Source of the DNA: Elysia marginata
Taxonomy: Eukaryota > Mollusca > Gastropoda > Plakobranchidae
Direction of reading: 5' to 3'
Assembly: GCA_019649035.1 (NCBI GenBank)
Contig: BMAT01006388.1
Coordinates: forward strand, 9,593-53,182
DNA length: 43,590 bases
The notes beneath the pieces are model-generated. The model made no database searches, was not told the DNA's origin, and saw only the letters and a list, made by a program, of their open reading frames with translations. This document shows positions 33,137-42,193 of the stretch, one piece after another (the first letter of the stretch is position 1; each line of letters begins with the position of its first letter). The translations under genes were made by a program, and so were the position numbers.

Positions 33137-33257
33137 CGTGGTACTCACGGCCTGTACTGCAAGGAAACATGTGACTGCGTGAACGGCGCGCCGTGCAGCC
33201 CCTACACCGGTCAGTGTAGGTGTCCCCCTGGCTACACGGGCAACAGATGCGAACAGT
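33129..33257 (+). CDS. EGF exon 17: single module, start hidden in N gap
   Basis: The visible part starts at 33137 with [14 protein letters not shown] and runs through [11 protein letters not shown] and GYTGNRCEQ to donor CAGT|GTAAGA. Counting back 129 nt from the donor puts the start at 33129, inside the 24-N run at 33113-33136. The missing eight bases would be the end of the split codon plus codons for the conserved Cys-Pro that starts a module. The acceptor is also hidden. The start is therefore inferred from module length and phase, not seen. Confidence 0.82.
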
Positions 33258-33729
33258 GTAAGAACTCACGCTCTGATGCTAATGATGCTTATCTCATTAA
33301 TTAAACACTTTGTCTTACTTCTTACTCTGTCTGGATTGGTATACTTAGGAAGCTAAATATGTGTCTCAGTTAACCGAATTTACGTAGAGCCTCGATAAGT
33401 ATTGGCATTATCTCTCTTTTTTTGTTAATTCCTGTTTTAATTTTTTTTTCTCTTTCCCTAGCAATTATTTAATTTTTGTGTTTAACATTATTTCTTTGTT
33501 TCTTCCTAACTCTCTTTCTATACTTCATTTCATTACCACCTGCGCCTATTTTGAAATTGTTCAAACTTTATACCCATTCACTTTAGCTTACAAATTTACA
33601 TGCTGTCGTTTTTCAATCTGACATGTTAAAAACGTATAAGATAGTGTATTGTTTTTCGAGCTTTGCTGTCTTCAGTACCCCCAAATTTTTCCGGGCTTTT
33701 ATTAACTGACAGAGTCTTACTCTCCACAG
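33258..33729 (+). other. Intron 17
   Basis: T-rich intron; nothing recognised beyond the splice sites. Confidence 0.8.
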
Positions 33730-33858
33730 CTTGTCCCAGTGACAGATGGGGTATCAACTGTCTCGAGAAATGTGACTGCCGCAATGGAGGGGCCTGTGAC
33801 TCGATAAAGGGCAAGTGTCATTGCTCACCGGGTTTCCATGGCGACAACTGTCAATCAG
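33730..33858 (+). CDS. EGF exon 18: single module, 129 nt
   Basis: The acceptor is CTTACTCTCCACAG and the donor TCAG|GTATAA, phase 1 at both ends. It encodes CPSDRWGINC, KCDC, ACDSIKGKCHC and GFHGDNCQS. The threonine usual before the glycine between cysteines five and six is a lysine here and in exon 19. Confidence 0.92.
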
Positions 33859-35036
33859 GTATAATTTTTTTTGTTACCCTCCCACCTCCTTGTGTGGTGA
33901 GAGTCTGTATGTGTGGACGCAAATTCTTGACAGTCACAATGAAAACAGAAAAAGAAAAACACCCTCATTCCATAAAAGTGATAATCATATCATGAGCAGA
34001 GTGAAGATCCAAAGGGTTGGTGCCCACCGAGGCATTAAATCACTACCAAGCTTAAAGTAGTGAAAGGGACCAGCTCTTTGACCTAGCTGTAAGACACTCG
34101 CTCAGAGATCGGGAGATGCATGGTTCGATCCCCGGCCGAGTCAAAGTAAGGACTTTACAATTGGTATTAGCAGCTGATCCGCCTAGTGCCTGGCATTATG
34201 GATTTAGTGCTGAGTCTGGTCGGCCCGGTGTCAGGATAATGTGACTGGGCGTGGTGTATGCAAGCGCTCCTTACATGAGGAGTACGCTTTCAATTGTCCC
34301 AAGCGCCGTCTCTAATAAAATCTTGTAATTGAAAAGAGACGTTAAAAATCAAACAAACAACCAAATTAGATAGTGAAAGATCTTATCAGAATGCTAGAGG
34401 CATGCTCTTCAACTGCTGGTCTAAGTGCGTTCAGAAAATACTTTGGCTTGTAACCGCATGTTGGTTACCACGATATGGTTATCTCCAGAGAGTAATGCAA
34501 TAGGAGCAAGAAAATTGCAACACCGTCATGGAAGTTTTAAACACTTTAATCCACCTGGCAAGATCTAGGACAAGCAGGATAGCTGTAGGCAAAAAGTGAA
34601 AACTATTAAAAAATAATTAAATGATTATAGTATTTATCGTTCAACAAGTATCCACAGCAACAACAACCTCGTAGAATCGCCTACACCAGAATATCTCTGG
34701 ATTTACAATGTTTACTGTAGAAAATTAATTTTAAAAAAAACAAAACGGACAAAACAATTTTACCCGAATGGCAACACAGTGTTTTTAATCATTTATACTT
34801 GTTTTCTAAAAAAAAAAGTAATCTTACTCAAATAGGCTCAATCTTGGTCAAAAACATAATTTTACGAACGTGTAGTCATTTCCTTCTCAGATTGAAATAG
34901 AAATAAACCGTGAGGTAAAAATTGAATCGACTTTCATCAGTCAAGAAAAAGATTAGGCTGGAAAAAAATTTGACCCCAATCTAGGAGCCAATACATCTAT
35001 TTCCATCACCCACCTGTTGTCTGTCTTCTACTCTAG
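33859..35036 (+). other. Intron 18
   Basis: Holds a full-length-looking SINE; otherwise AT-rich with nothing recognised. Confidence 0.8.
34067..34360 (+). mobile_element. tRNA-derived SINE, family A, copy 2
   Basis: Starts GGGACCAGCTCTTTGACC. Box A is near CTAGCTGTAAGAC and box B is GGTTCGATCCCC at about 34123-34134. The body matches the minus-strand copy at 5885-6188 through GTCAGGATAATGTGACTGGG and CAATTGTCCCAAGC, and ends AAAAGAGACGTTAAAAATC before a CAAACAAACAA tail. Copy 1 has the better box A. Confidence 0.85.
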
Positions 35037-35171
35037 AATGTCCCGAGGGAAGGTACGGACCAGGTTGTGTGTTTTTCTGTGAATGTCAGAACTCGGCTCG
35101 ATGTGACCCTGTTAAAGGATCATGCACGTGCGAGGATGGATGGGTGGGCGCAAAGTGCGACACCCCTCAGA
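35037..35171 (+). CDS. EGF exon 19: last EGF module, 135 nt
   Basis: The acceptor is GTCTTCTACTCTAG and the donor CAGA|GTGAGT, phase 1 at both ends. It encodes CPEGRYGPGC, FCEC, RCDPVKGSCTC and GWVGAKCDTPQ. It is two codons longer than the other single-module exons; the extra residues follow the last cysteine and start a linker rather than leading into another module. No further EGF module was found downstream. Confidence 0.92.
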
Positions 35172-35312
35172 GTGAGTAAAACACACCTACTGGCTACTGG
35201 CTAGCTTCAAGAAACAGAACTGAATAGTTTTCTTCCATGGCTCTCTTGTGTTATTATTATTATTTATTATTATTATTATTGGTATTATTTTTTACTATTA
35301 TTATTGGTATTA

Positions 35313-35392
<80 letters not shown>

Positions 35393-36775
35393 GTTATTCT
35401 GTGGATGTCATCAAGATAAGTTCTTTGGTTTTACCAAAACGCCCAGAGAAATAGACGTATTTCATCAGACTCTCTTTGTGTCATATTTCATTACTTTTGA
35501 CGTGATTTTTTTCATGCTCTTTGAATAATTTCAGCGTTACTTTACAGTTGTTGTCAATGCGTGCCAGTGTTGATAAAGCAACCGTAATGTTTCTTGTATT
35601 ATCGTTGAATCGCTGTGCCTTGCAATTACTCCCAATTTACCAAACTTTGTTTCGTGTTCGTTACCCTTTCACAAATAATTTTTTGACGTGTATGAAAGAA
35701 TATCTGTTTTGAATTTTGAGTTCATGTGATATTTCTTTTCTTTGACAGAAACCACGTAATTACTAAAGTTCAAGGTTTGTTTATCAACAAATTTTTGTTC
35801 TTACTCAGCTATTATATACAATAGTATTTTACTTTTTTTATTTTCACAAACACACATGCTATCTCCCTACACAGCGAGTTTTGTTCCCATTACCGGCCCA
35901 ATCACTTATGTAATACTTACTAACTTTTTTCTGGTTTTGCATTTAATTTTTTTTTCACGATATGTCAATTACAATATAAACATTTTATATATTGTAGTTT
36001 TTAAATTGACCAGAAACCCTAATAATATTTTCTTGAATAGGCAATGATTACTTATGTAAAAGTAAACGAGGACCTTTAAAAAAAAAAACAATTTTACTAA
36101 TTTTCCTTTTTTTGTAAATTAAAATAACTGTTTGAAATTAAAGCCAAACTTTTTTCCAATTGAGGGTTAAGGTTTACGTTTGCTTAGCATTTAAATAAAA
36201 AAATTGAGATTCTTGTTTTAGATTAATGTACACGTCTGTATTAACCTTTCTGGCATACTCAATTTTCATTTCACAGTGTAAGAAAACAACATTTCAATGC
36301 GCACATAAAGTGGGCAAATGTTCGAATAGTGTTTTAGGTTTTCTATATTTAATGAAAACCAACTGATATTTACGTCCATTAACGAGTTACAAAACATCAA
36401 CCCTTACTGTTTTTCTGTATAAACAGAAGACCACTGCGAAGCTTTGTTTGACCCTTTTCTCCTGCATTATTTCGCTCGCAGCTGCAATATTTTTTAAACA
36501 CTACGAGTGTATTAATCCCATTCTGGAAATTTGTCTTCGTTACTCAGCGTACCTGTATCGCCACAGAGCAACGCCACTAATGCCCCAGCAGACCATAGTT
36601 ATGTGTAACGTAGTTGAAGGAAAAAGAAACCTTCACTACCAGATTTGAAATACGATACTCACGTCTGTCTCGTTTATACACCAAATATAATAAGTATTCG
36701 AAATGCGATACTTCACTACTTTTACTGATAACCTCAATTATGATTGTTGTTGTTGTTTTTGTATATTTTTTTCAG
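35172..36775 (+). other. Intron 19
   Basis: Begins with an ATT microsatellite; the rest is AT-rich. It was searched for a transmembrane-coding exon in phase 1. One hydrophobic stretch near 36445-36510 was considered and rejected because its phase does not fit. Confidence 0.7.
35248..35396 (+). repeat. (ATT)n microsatellite
   Basis: Interrupted TTA/ATT trinucleotides. Frames encoding runs of Leu, Ile or Tyr across it resemble membrane segments but are repeat artefacts. Confidence 0.95.
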
Positions 36776-36789
36776 ACAAGCAAAACCAG
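36776..36789 (+). CDS. Predicted 14-nt microexon linking EGF array to tail
   Basis: Fourteen bases sit between a strong T-rich acceptor (TATATTTTTTTCAG) and a CAG|GTATGG donor. The exon is needed to connect exon 19 (phase 1) with the terminal exon (open only in phase 0): 14 nt is 2 modulo 3 and converts the phase exactly. It adds NKQNQ, counting the codon split with exon 19. The call rests on splice signals and phase arithmetic; another undetected exon of suitable length could do the same job. Confidence 0.6.
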
Positions 36790-36884
36790 GTATGGGGGTT
36801 GTTGATATAAAAATAACTGCATGCCAAGTGCACATTGGCAGAGAATGATTAAAATGCGAAAAGTCTGTGAAAAATATGTTTTAA

Positions 36885-37420
36885 CTTGCAACCACTTTGT
36901 GTTTTATCAAGACTAACTTATTGACAAGAGATAACGCATGAAGAAAGAAAGAGTCTGTTATCAAATACCTATCAATTTGGTGTTTTTCAAGGTTAACATA
37001 GTTTGGAGATAGAAGGGATGAAGAAAGTGATAGAGTTTTTGGTCCATTTTGCGTCATTGTTTGGGTGTTTTTGCAAGACTTATTTTTAAGAGACAAAAGA
37101 AACGCAGTAAGAAAGTAAGAGTATCTTACGAAAGCTGAATTATTTGGTGTTTATTTTTTATGGCTAATTTATAGAAGAGATAGAAAAAATAGCAAACGTA
37201 ATGTTCCAAAACACAACTTTTGTCAGATTGTTTTTATGTAAGACTACCTTTTTATGACATAGAAGTAATGAGAAAAGAAAGATTGGGTGATCGAATTTGC
37301 ATCAGTTTGGTCTTTTTTTCAAGACTAATTTATAACATAGAAGCAGTAAAAGAAAAAAAAAAGAGTCTATGGTCGAATTTGTATCACTTTGGTGTCTTTT
37401 TCAAGACTTAATTATTTGCG
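36885..37420 (+). repeat. Degenerate tandem repeat, period about 82 bp, seven units
   Basis: Each unit contains a variant of TTTGGTGTTTTTCAAGACTA and a following ATAGAAGCAGTAAGAAAAG and GAGT segment. The CAAGACTA-like words lie near 36908, 36989, 37073, 37160, 37239, 37320 and 37402. The array begins about 95 nt after the microexon. Confidence 0.75.
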
Positions 37421-37654
37421 TATTTATAAATCTTCTCTGTGGTGAGAACAAAATTGTGGCTGAGAGAGAAAGTCACGATTTACGCACAAGTTTCTTTAAC
37501 TCAACACGAGCTTCATGGAACAAGAAGCAGGGTCCCTATAGACACACGGCATAGTGAGGTAGTTTCCCTTAACTTTCCTGCCCGCCTCTACTTTCACCGA
37601 ATCTCAAGAAACATCGCTGCCCATTAAGTACTGTGTGTGCAGAAGGGAGAAAAA

Positions 37655-37745
37655 AAAAAGTTTTCACGGACTCGACTGGAGTTCGAACCCGGGACATCTT
37701 ACTTAATGATAAACCTCCCTACTGATAGTGCCACCGTTTACGATT
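37655..37745 (-). mobile_element. tRNA-like SINE head, family D
   Basis: Read on the minus strand, a box-A-like region in GGTGGCACTATCAGTAGGG is followed about 40 nt later by box B GGTTCGAACTCC (complement of 37679-37690). The short A-run near 37650-37660 on the plus strand would be T on the element strand. The body is not identified. Confidence 0.55.
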
Positions 37746-40222
37746 AGAGAGTGCCAATGCTGTCTCTGTAGACGCAGGTGAAGTGCAGACCATCAAAGTT
37801 GAACATGGGGCTTGAAATGTCTTCTACGTTAAGTTTTTTTTAAAAATAAATAGTTCTTTACTAAATGCCCCAGCATTATTACTTTTTTAGAATCTGAACT
37901 AACGCTGTTTTCCATTTCTTTCATTAATTTTGCTTGACATTACTGCATGTGTTTGATGGCAAAGGTGTGCCTCTCGGCCAATAATAACAATACATTTCAG
38001 CGACGCACAGAAATGCGGCCATCTTTCTTGACGTCACGGATGCTTTCTTAAACATTATCGCCTCACGAATACTTCGCATTATTTACCATGCGCACGCTTC
38101 ATCACTGACTTGATTCCACTGGTACTTTCTACAGCTAAACTAACCACGACAATGCTTTATCGTCCAGCTTTATTTTGAATTTGTTCAATAGGTCTCCTTT
38201 CTATCATTTTTAATGAAAGTGAACTCTGTCACAGCATGAACCTTAACCATATCTCCCAGAAATCGTCGCATTCCCTTGTTTTCAATGTGATATAAAGAGA
38301 ACAAAAAACTTTCTAATCTCTTAGAAAATGATCGCTATAAAAGATTAAAGCGTCTTTATAATTGTAAAAACATTTCATGCATTTATTATCTAAAGGAGGA
38401 TTTATAAAACTGAAATTAAATAAGAAAGCCTAGTTAAGGTAGGGAAAGATAGTTGTTAAATATTGTTTTTGAGTTCAGGGAAAGAGGAGCGAAATGCTTC
38501 TTTTATGTATAGAAATGCGCAGTAAACCAAAAAAACGGTGTCAAAATTGCACCCGATGTCCTTTTAGCGAGTCAATTTTTTTTAACCTTTGTATTTTTAT
38601 TTAATATATTATTTGCGTCTGAATTTTTTTACTGTCTGCTCGTTTTAGTTTCCATTGAAAGTCGCCCTTTCCAGCAAACCCTGACATCTTCGCTATCGTG
38701 CAGTGCAGTTGTTGTTTTTTTTTTTCGTCTTTGAATCTTTTTTTTCTAAACTTATCGCCGTAACCTATAACATGACAGACCATCTCGCCAGAATGCAGTG
38801 ATGTGAAATCAACCAAGACGGAATCAGTTGCTTTAAGCTTTCACCTGACACTTTGCTTCTCACATGCCGCGCTCCACCCTCCTACCTATTCAGTTCACAC
38901 ACAACCGCCCTCTTTTTGTCGCTTTTCCGCGTTTTTTTCTAATCTGTACCTCACAGCTGCTGATAATTTTAACCGGTAATTTTTTATGTTGTATACATAA
39001 GGACTTGCAATGCCCCCTTGTTATAAGGTAAATAAGAGTAAAGTTAATGTTGAAGTCACGCAGCGATCATAATTTATGAAGAAAGTTCAATACAATGAAT
39101 CATCTTGCTTTTCAAAACCTCGAACTTAATCTAGACCCTAACATCTTTTATCAATCAATATAGTAATATATACATTTAAATCCTTTGTTTTTCTCTAATC
39201 AACATTTTTAGTTCCAACTGCAATACACAAGCTTCAATTAAGGCAAAAAACTTTAGTCCCTCTATTGTATATACGTGCCCTTAGATGGGTACATTTTCCA
39301 CAGCCCGCCCTTGTTTTAAGTAGTTTTACGGCAGAAAAATTCTCCGGTTTACAATGCTGTATTGGAGTATTTGAAGAAGACAGAACGGGTGTACATTACA
39401 AAGTGTACATATACCTGAAAAAAAAACTCTATCTCTTTTGCTAACAAAGATTATTCTTTTGAAACTTGAAAATATTATTTCCTTACACTTTAACTACATT
39501 ATTATTTAAAAATTTAAGAATAATACTGACTGCAAACTACCTCAAGTAGATTATTGAAGTTCCGGTATTTGGAAATAGACCACAGTTTTGTGTAATATTT
39601 TGTATTTTAAGTATTTCAAGCCATTTAAGCTCAATTATATTGTCAAACAAGTGAATAATGGCCGTTTTTTTCCCGAGCCCCATTATAGCGGATGTGTATT
39701 ACAAGGTTTCAGCGATCTCGTGTCTCTAGCGCACTGTGTATTGATTGCTGTATTACACTCGTTGCTGGACACCCCATTAATATATAACAAATACCGGTAA
39801 ACCTCAAGTGACTTGCCTTAGGAGAAAAGATGCTTCTCGCTCAGTGCAACAGTAAAAGTTAAACGCATTTTTTTCATGTGCACTCAAGGTTGACGAAATG
39901 TCTATTAGGCATCGTGAAATATTGATGGGGCTCTAGAGAGGACATGTCTTAGCAAACGGGCATTTAATGTTAGTGAGGTTTCGAATACCCTCTATTACGT
40001 GCCCTAGCGGTTACATAAGTACGTAGATGCGGGGCGGGCAGTGAAATCATCACCGAACATAGATTATGTTTACACTTTTGGGTAAATGAAACGATAACTT
40101 GGTCGATTTTTTTACATTTATAAATTTCAGTTTGCGCATCATTATAGGTACTTGATAATTACCATGCCTCTGTTTACTCATCATAACATTATTTTAACAC
40201 TGTTTGTTTGTGGTTGTTACAG

Positions 40223-41092
40223 TCCCAGAAGGACCTCGACGAAGCGACATTCACTGGGCGGTCCACTACTACAGCTAAAACATTCTACACAACATACACC
40301 ACTACAGATGCTGGGGATATAACAAATACCACTGACTTCAGTTCTAAGGTTAACACAACATCATCAACATCAACAGCAGCAGCTCTGCCATCCCCCAGCA
40401 CCACCACTCACGATGCTGTTATGTCAGTTAGTCTGATTGATGACCAGTTGGACGATGAAGCGGACGATGACGATGGCGGGAGTTCTCTGCACGACCCGAC
40501 TCTGTATGACCTTGACACTGACAGCATAGCGAAAGCGAACACTTTGATTCCACCCATCAGCTCAACTGACCCTGACAGTGGTCAACCTCTGTCCAGTAAC
40601 AAGGATGGTGAATTGACCTCTTCAGGCTCGCTTCTCTCCCTTGTCAACTACAGCCAGCAGCGCGAGGATCTGCAGCAACAACAACAGCAACAACAACAAC
40701 AACACAATCATCAGTTACCTCAGACTGTTCCACCAGAAAGTGATGTCCCAGACTTCACACTGCCGCCATTCACTAGTGACAAGGACACCCATGTCTATAC
40801 TTTGCGAGAAACTACCGCCTATCACGGGGCCGCACGCCAAATTCCATCTGCTGGTCTAAAGAAGCATGCAACTGATATTTTTGTCGGGGGAGGGAAATCC
40901 ATTTACCCCAGCATCGGTGGTGGTGCTGGTTTCAAGAGCATATCCGGTGACCGTGACCTTGACATTGACGTCAGTGATACTGTCTCCAACAGAAAGACTG
41001 TTGTGACTTCCGCCACTGGTCCTTCCACATCTCCCCGGACTAGTGAGTCCACGACCGTGACCTCTGACCCTGATGGCATCCTTGAACCATGA
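40223..41092 (+). CDS. Terminal coding exon: Ser/Thr-, Asp- and Gln-rich tail
   Basis: The acceptor is TTTGTGGTTGTTACAG. The frame stays open for 289 codons to a TGA at 41090-41092. The product starts SQKDLDEATFTGRSTTT and contains, in order: a Thr/Ser-rich stretch, an acidic patch (DDQLDDEADDDD), a Ser/Pro region, ten consecutive glutamines (40673-40702), a Tyr-containing segment (HVYTLRETTAY), a Gly-rich stretch with IYPSI, and a Ser/Thr-rich end finishing DGILEP. It has no cysteines, no hydrophobic segment and no NPxY motif. It could be a disordered cytoplasmic tail or an O-glycosylated secreted tail. Base composition is clearly GC-richer than the flanks, supporting a real exon. Confidence 0.78.
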   Translation, partial: SQKDLDEATFTGRSTTTAKTFYTTYTTTDAGDITNTTDFSSKVNTTSSTSTAAALPSPSTTTHDAVMSVSLIDDQLDDEADDDDGGSSLHDPTLYDLDTDSIAKANTLIPPISSTDPDSGQPLSSNKDGELTSSGSLLSLVNYSQQREDLQQQQQQQQQQHNHQLPQTVPPESDVPDFTLPPFTSDKDTHVYTLRETTAYHGAARQIPSAGLKKHATDIFVGGGKSIYPSIGGGAGFKSISGDRDLDIDVSDTVSNRKTVVTSATGPSTSPRTSESTTVTSDPDGILEP

Positions 41093-41290
41093 CCTTCAGG
41101 TCACGTAGTGAAGAGACACGAAAAACCAAGGAGACCTAGGGAACTTTCACACTATCTAAAAAAATAGTCTTTGTCTTTAAGTATTTTAATTTTTCAATGC
41201 ATAAATGTTTCGTAATCTTCTAACAAGTTCTTACCAAGATGCACAGTGTAAAAGTCTAGACAAATAAACCTAGAAGATCGCAACAGCTGA
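41093..41290 (+). other. 3' untranslated region
   Basis: AT-rich sequence after the TGA, extending to shortly beyond an AATAAA signal. The end point is approximate because no cleavage site can be read from sequence alone. Confidence 0.5.
41263..41268 (+). promoter_or_regulatory. Polyadenylation signal AATAAA
   Basis: First canonical AATAAA after the stop codon, about 170 nt downstream, followed within 30 nt by a T-run that could serve as a downstream element. A later AATAAA near 42486 could be an alternative. Confidence 0.5.
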
Positions 41291-41572
41291 CTTTTTTTAG
41301 TAAGTCCTATTATAATGCGTTATGATTATACTCATATCATTTTATAATCTTTTTTATCATCCCGACTTAGTGATTCTCGTATAAGCGTCAATGAATCAGC
41401 AATACCCGTGCAATGCTTTTTTCACCCATCCAGACAAACCTTTAAAGCATTATTAATTTGTCATTAAATTTGTTATCGTCGGTGACTGCATTTTATATAT
41501 GTTTGATTGACCACCATTTTATGATATCGTTAATCACATGTAGTTCGTTTTCACCAAAACCCATTGTTATGA

Positions 41573-41652
41573 ACCAAGCTTTAGCAGTTAACTATTCAAT
41601 CAAGCTTGAGCAATTACCTCATGAATCAAGTTTTAGCAATTACCTCATACGG
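41573..41652 (+). repeat. Short tandem repeat, about 27 bp, three units
   Basis: Variants of AATCAAGCTTGAGCAATTAC followed by CTCATG occur three times with a few substitutions. Confidence 0.7.
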
Positions 41653-42145
41653 CACAATAATACATTGTCGACTTCACAGATTTTAGAAGAATCTGACTGC
41701 GTTCCCTTTCCTTTTTAAAAACGTTGAATAGAAAAGAAGATTTGTTAATAGTAAGCCATTTCCGTACGTCTTGGTAGTTGGTTAAAAATGTTGAAATCGT
41801 TGAAAAGACTTTTTTGTAAAGGATCAAAGATGAAGAACGTCACGCTCATTTTGCAACATCCCCCCCCCCTCCAAGAAAAAACCAACAAAAAACAAAACAG
41901 TGCTCAGGTTAGTCCGGCAATATTAAGACAAAGAAATGAAAATAGTTAGAGATATTAGAGTTGGTTACCTTGTTAATTGCTGTGACCAACTTAGTCGGCA
42001 TATAGTTTATGAAAATCAAAACATGAAAACTAAAATTAAAACAAAATGTTGCAAACTATACACTAACGTTTCTGTCTTAAAAAGAGCAGAATGTTGGCTG
42101 TTTTCTGTTGTGCTTTTAGCTTTGTGGGAAGAAAATACGTTAATT

Positions 42146-42148
<3 letters not shown>

Positions 42149-42182
<34 letters not shown>

Positions 42183-42193
42183 TCTCTCTCTCT
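42149..42193 (+). repeat. (CT)n microsatellite
   Basis: CT run with one short interruption. The open frame through it is an artefact. Confidence 0.93.

Larger units (their letters stand above)
36790..40222 (+). other. Intron 20
   Basis: Starts with a degenerate 82-bp tandem repeat, then a minus-strand tRNA-like element near 37660-37740. The stretch 37800-40200 is AT-rich with nothing recognised. Confidence 0.7.
66..41092 (+). other. Gene span (5'-truncated): multi-EGF-domain protein, MEGF/Draper-like
   Basis: Twenty-one exons with compatible phases join into one reading frame of 1,235 codons plus a stop; the 5' end lies outside the window. The product holds 21 complete eight-cysteine EGF-like modules with spacing C-x8-C-x3-C-x-C-x5-C-x6-C-x-C-x8-C and about 43 residues per module, followed by a Ser/Thr-rich tail. 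This module type is known from MEGF6/10/11, PEAR1, SCARF and Draper/CED-1, which are extracellular or cell-surface proteins involved in adhesion, engulfment or scavenging. An extracellular role is therefore inferred. The orthologue cannot be assigned from the modules alone, because signal peptide and N-terminal domain are not visible and no transmembrane segment was found. Confidence 0.88.

Noticed and set aside
35237..35454. Leu/Ile/Tyr-run frames that could pose as the missing transmembrane segment
   Set aside because: They come from an ATT microsatellite in all three phases, and no splice sites in the right phase surround them.
36427..36648. Hydrophobic stretch (LFSCIISLAAAIFF) after a CAG acceptor, considered as a transmembrane exon
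   Set aside because: From that acceptor in phase 1, as exon 19 requires, the frame hits a stop within about 22 codons; the hydrophobic frame would need phase 0. No good donor follows.
40134..40150. 17-nt segment between TTTCAG and GTACTT, an alternative microexon before the tail
   Set aside because: Entered from exon 19 it creates an in-frame TAG, and after the 14-nt microexon it would leave the wrong phase for the tail exon.
41458..41718. 86-codon open frame downstream of the gene
   Set aside because: AT-rich composition, contains part of a short tandem repeat, and has no recognisable domain or splice support.
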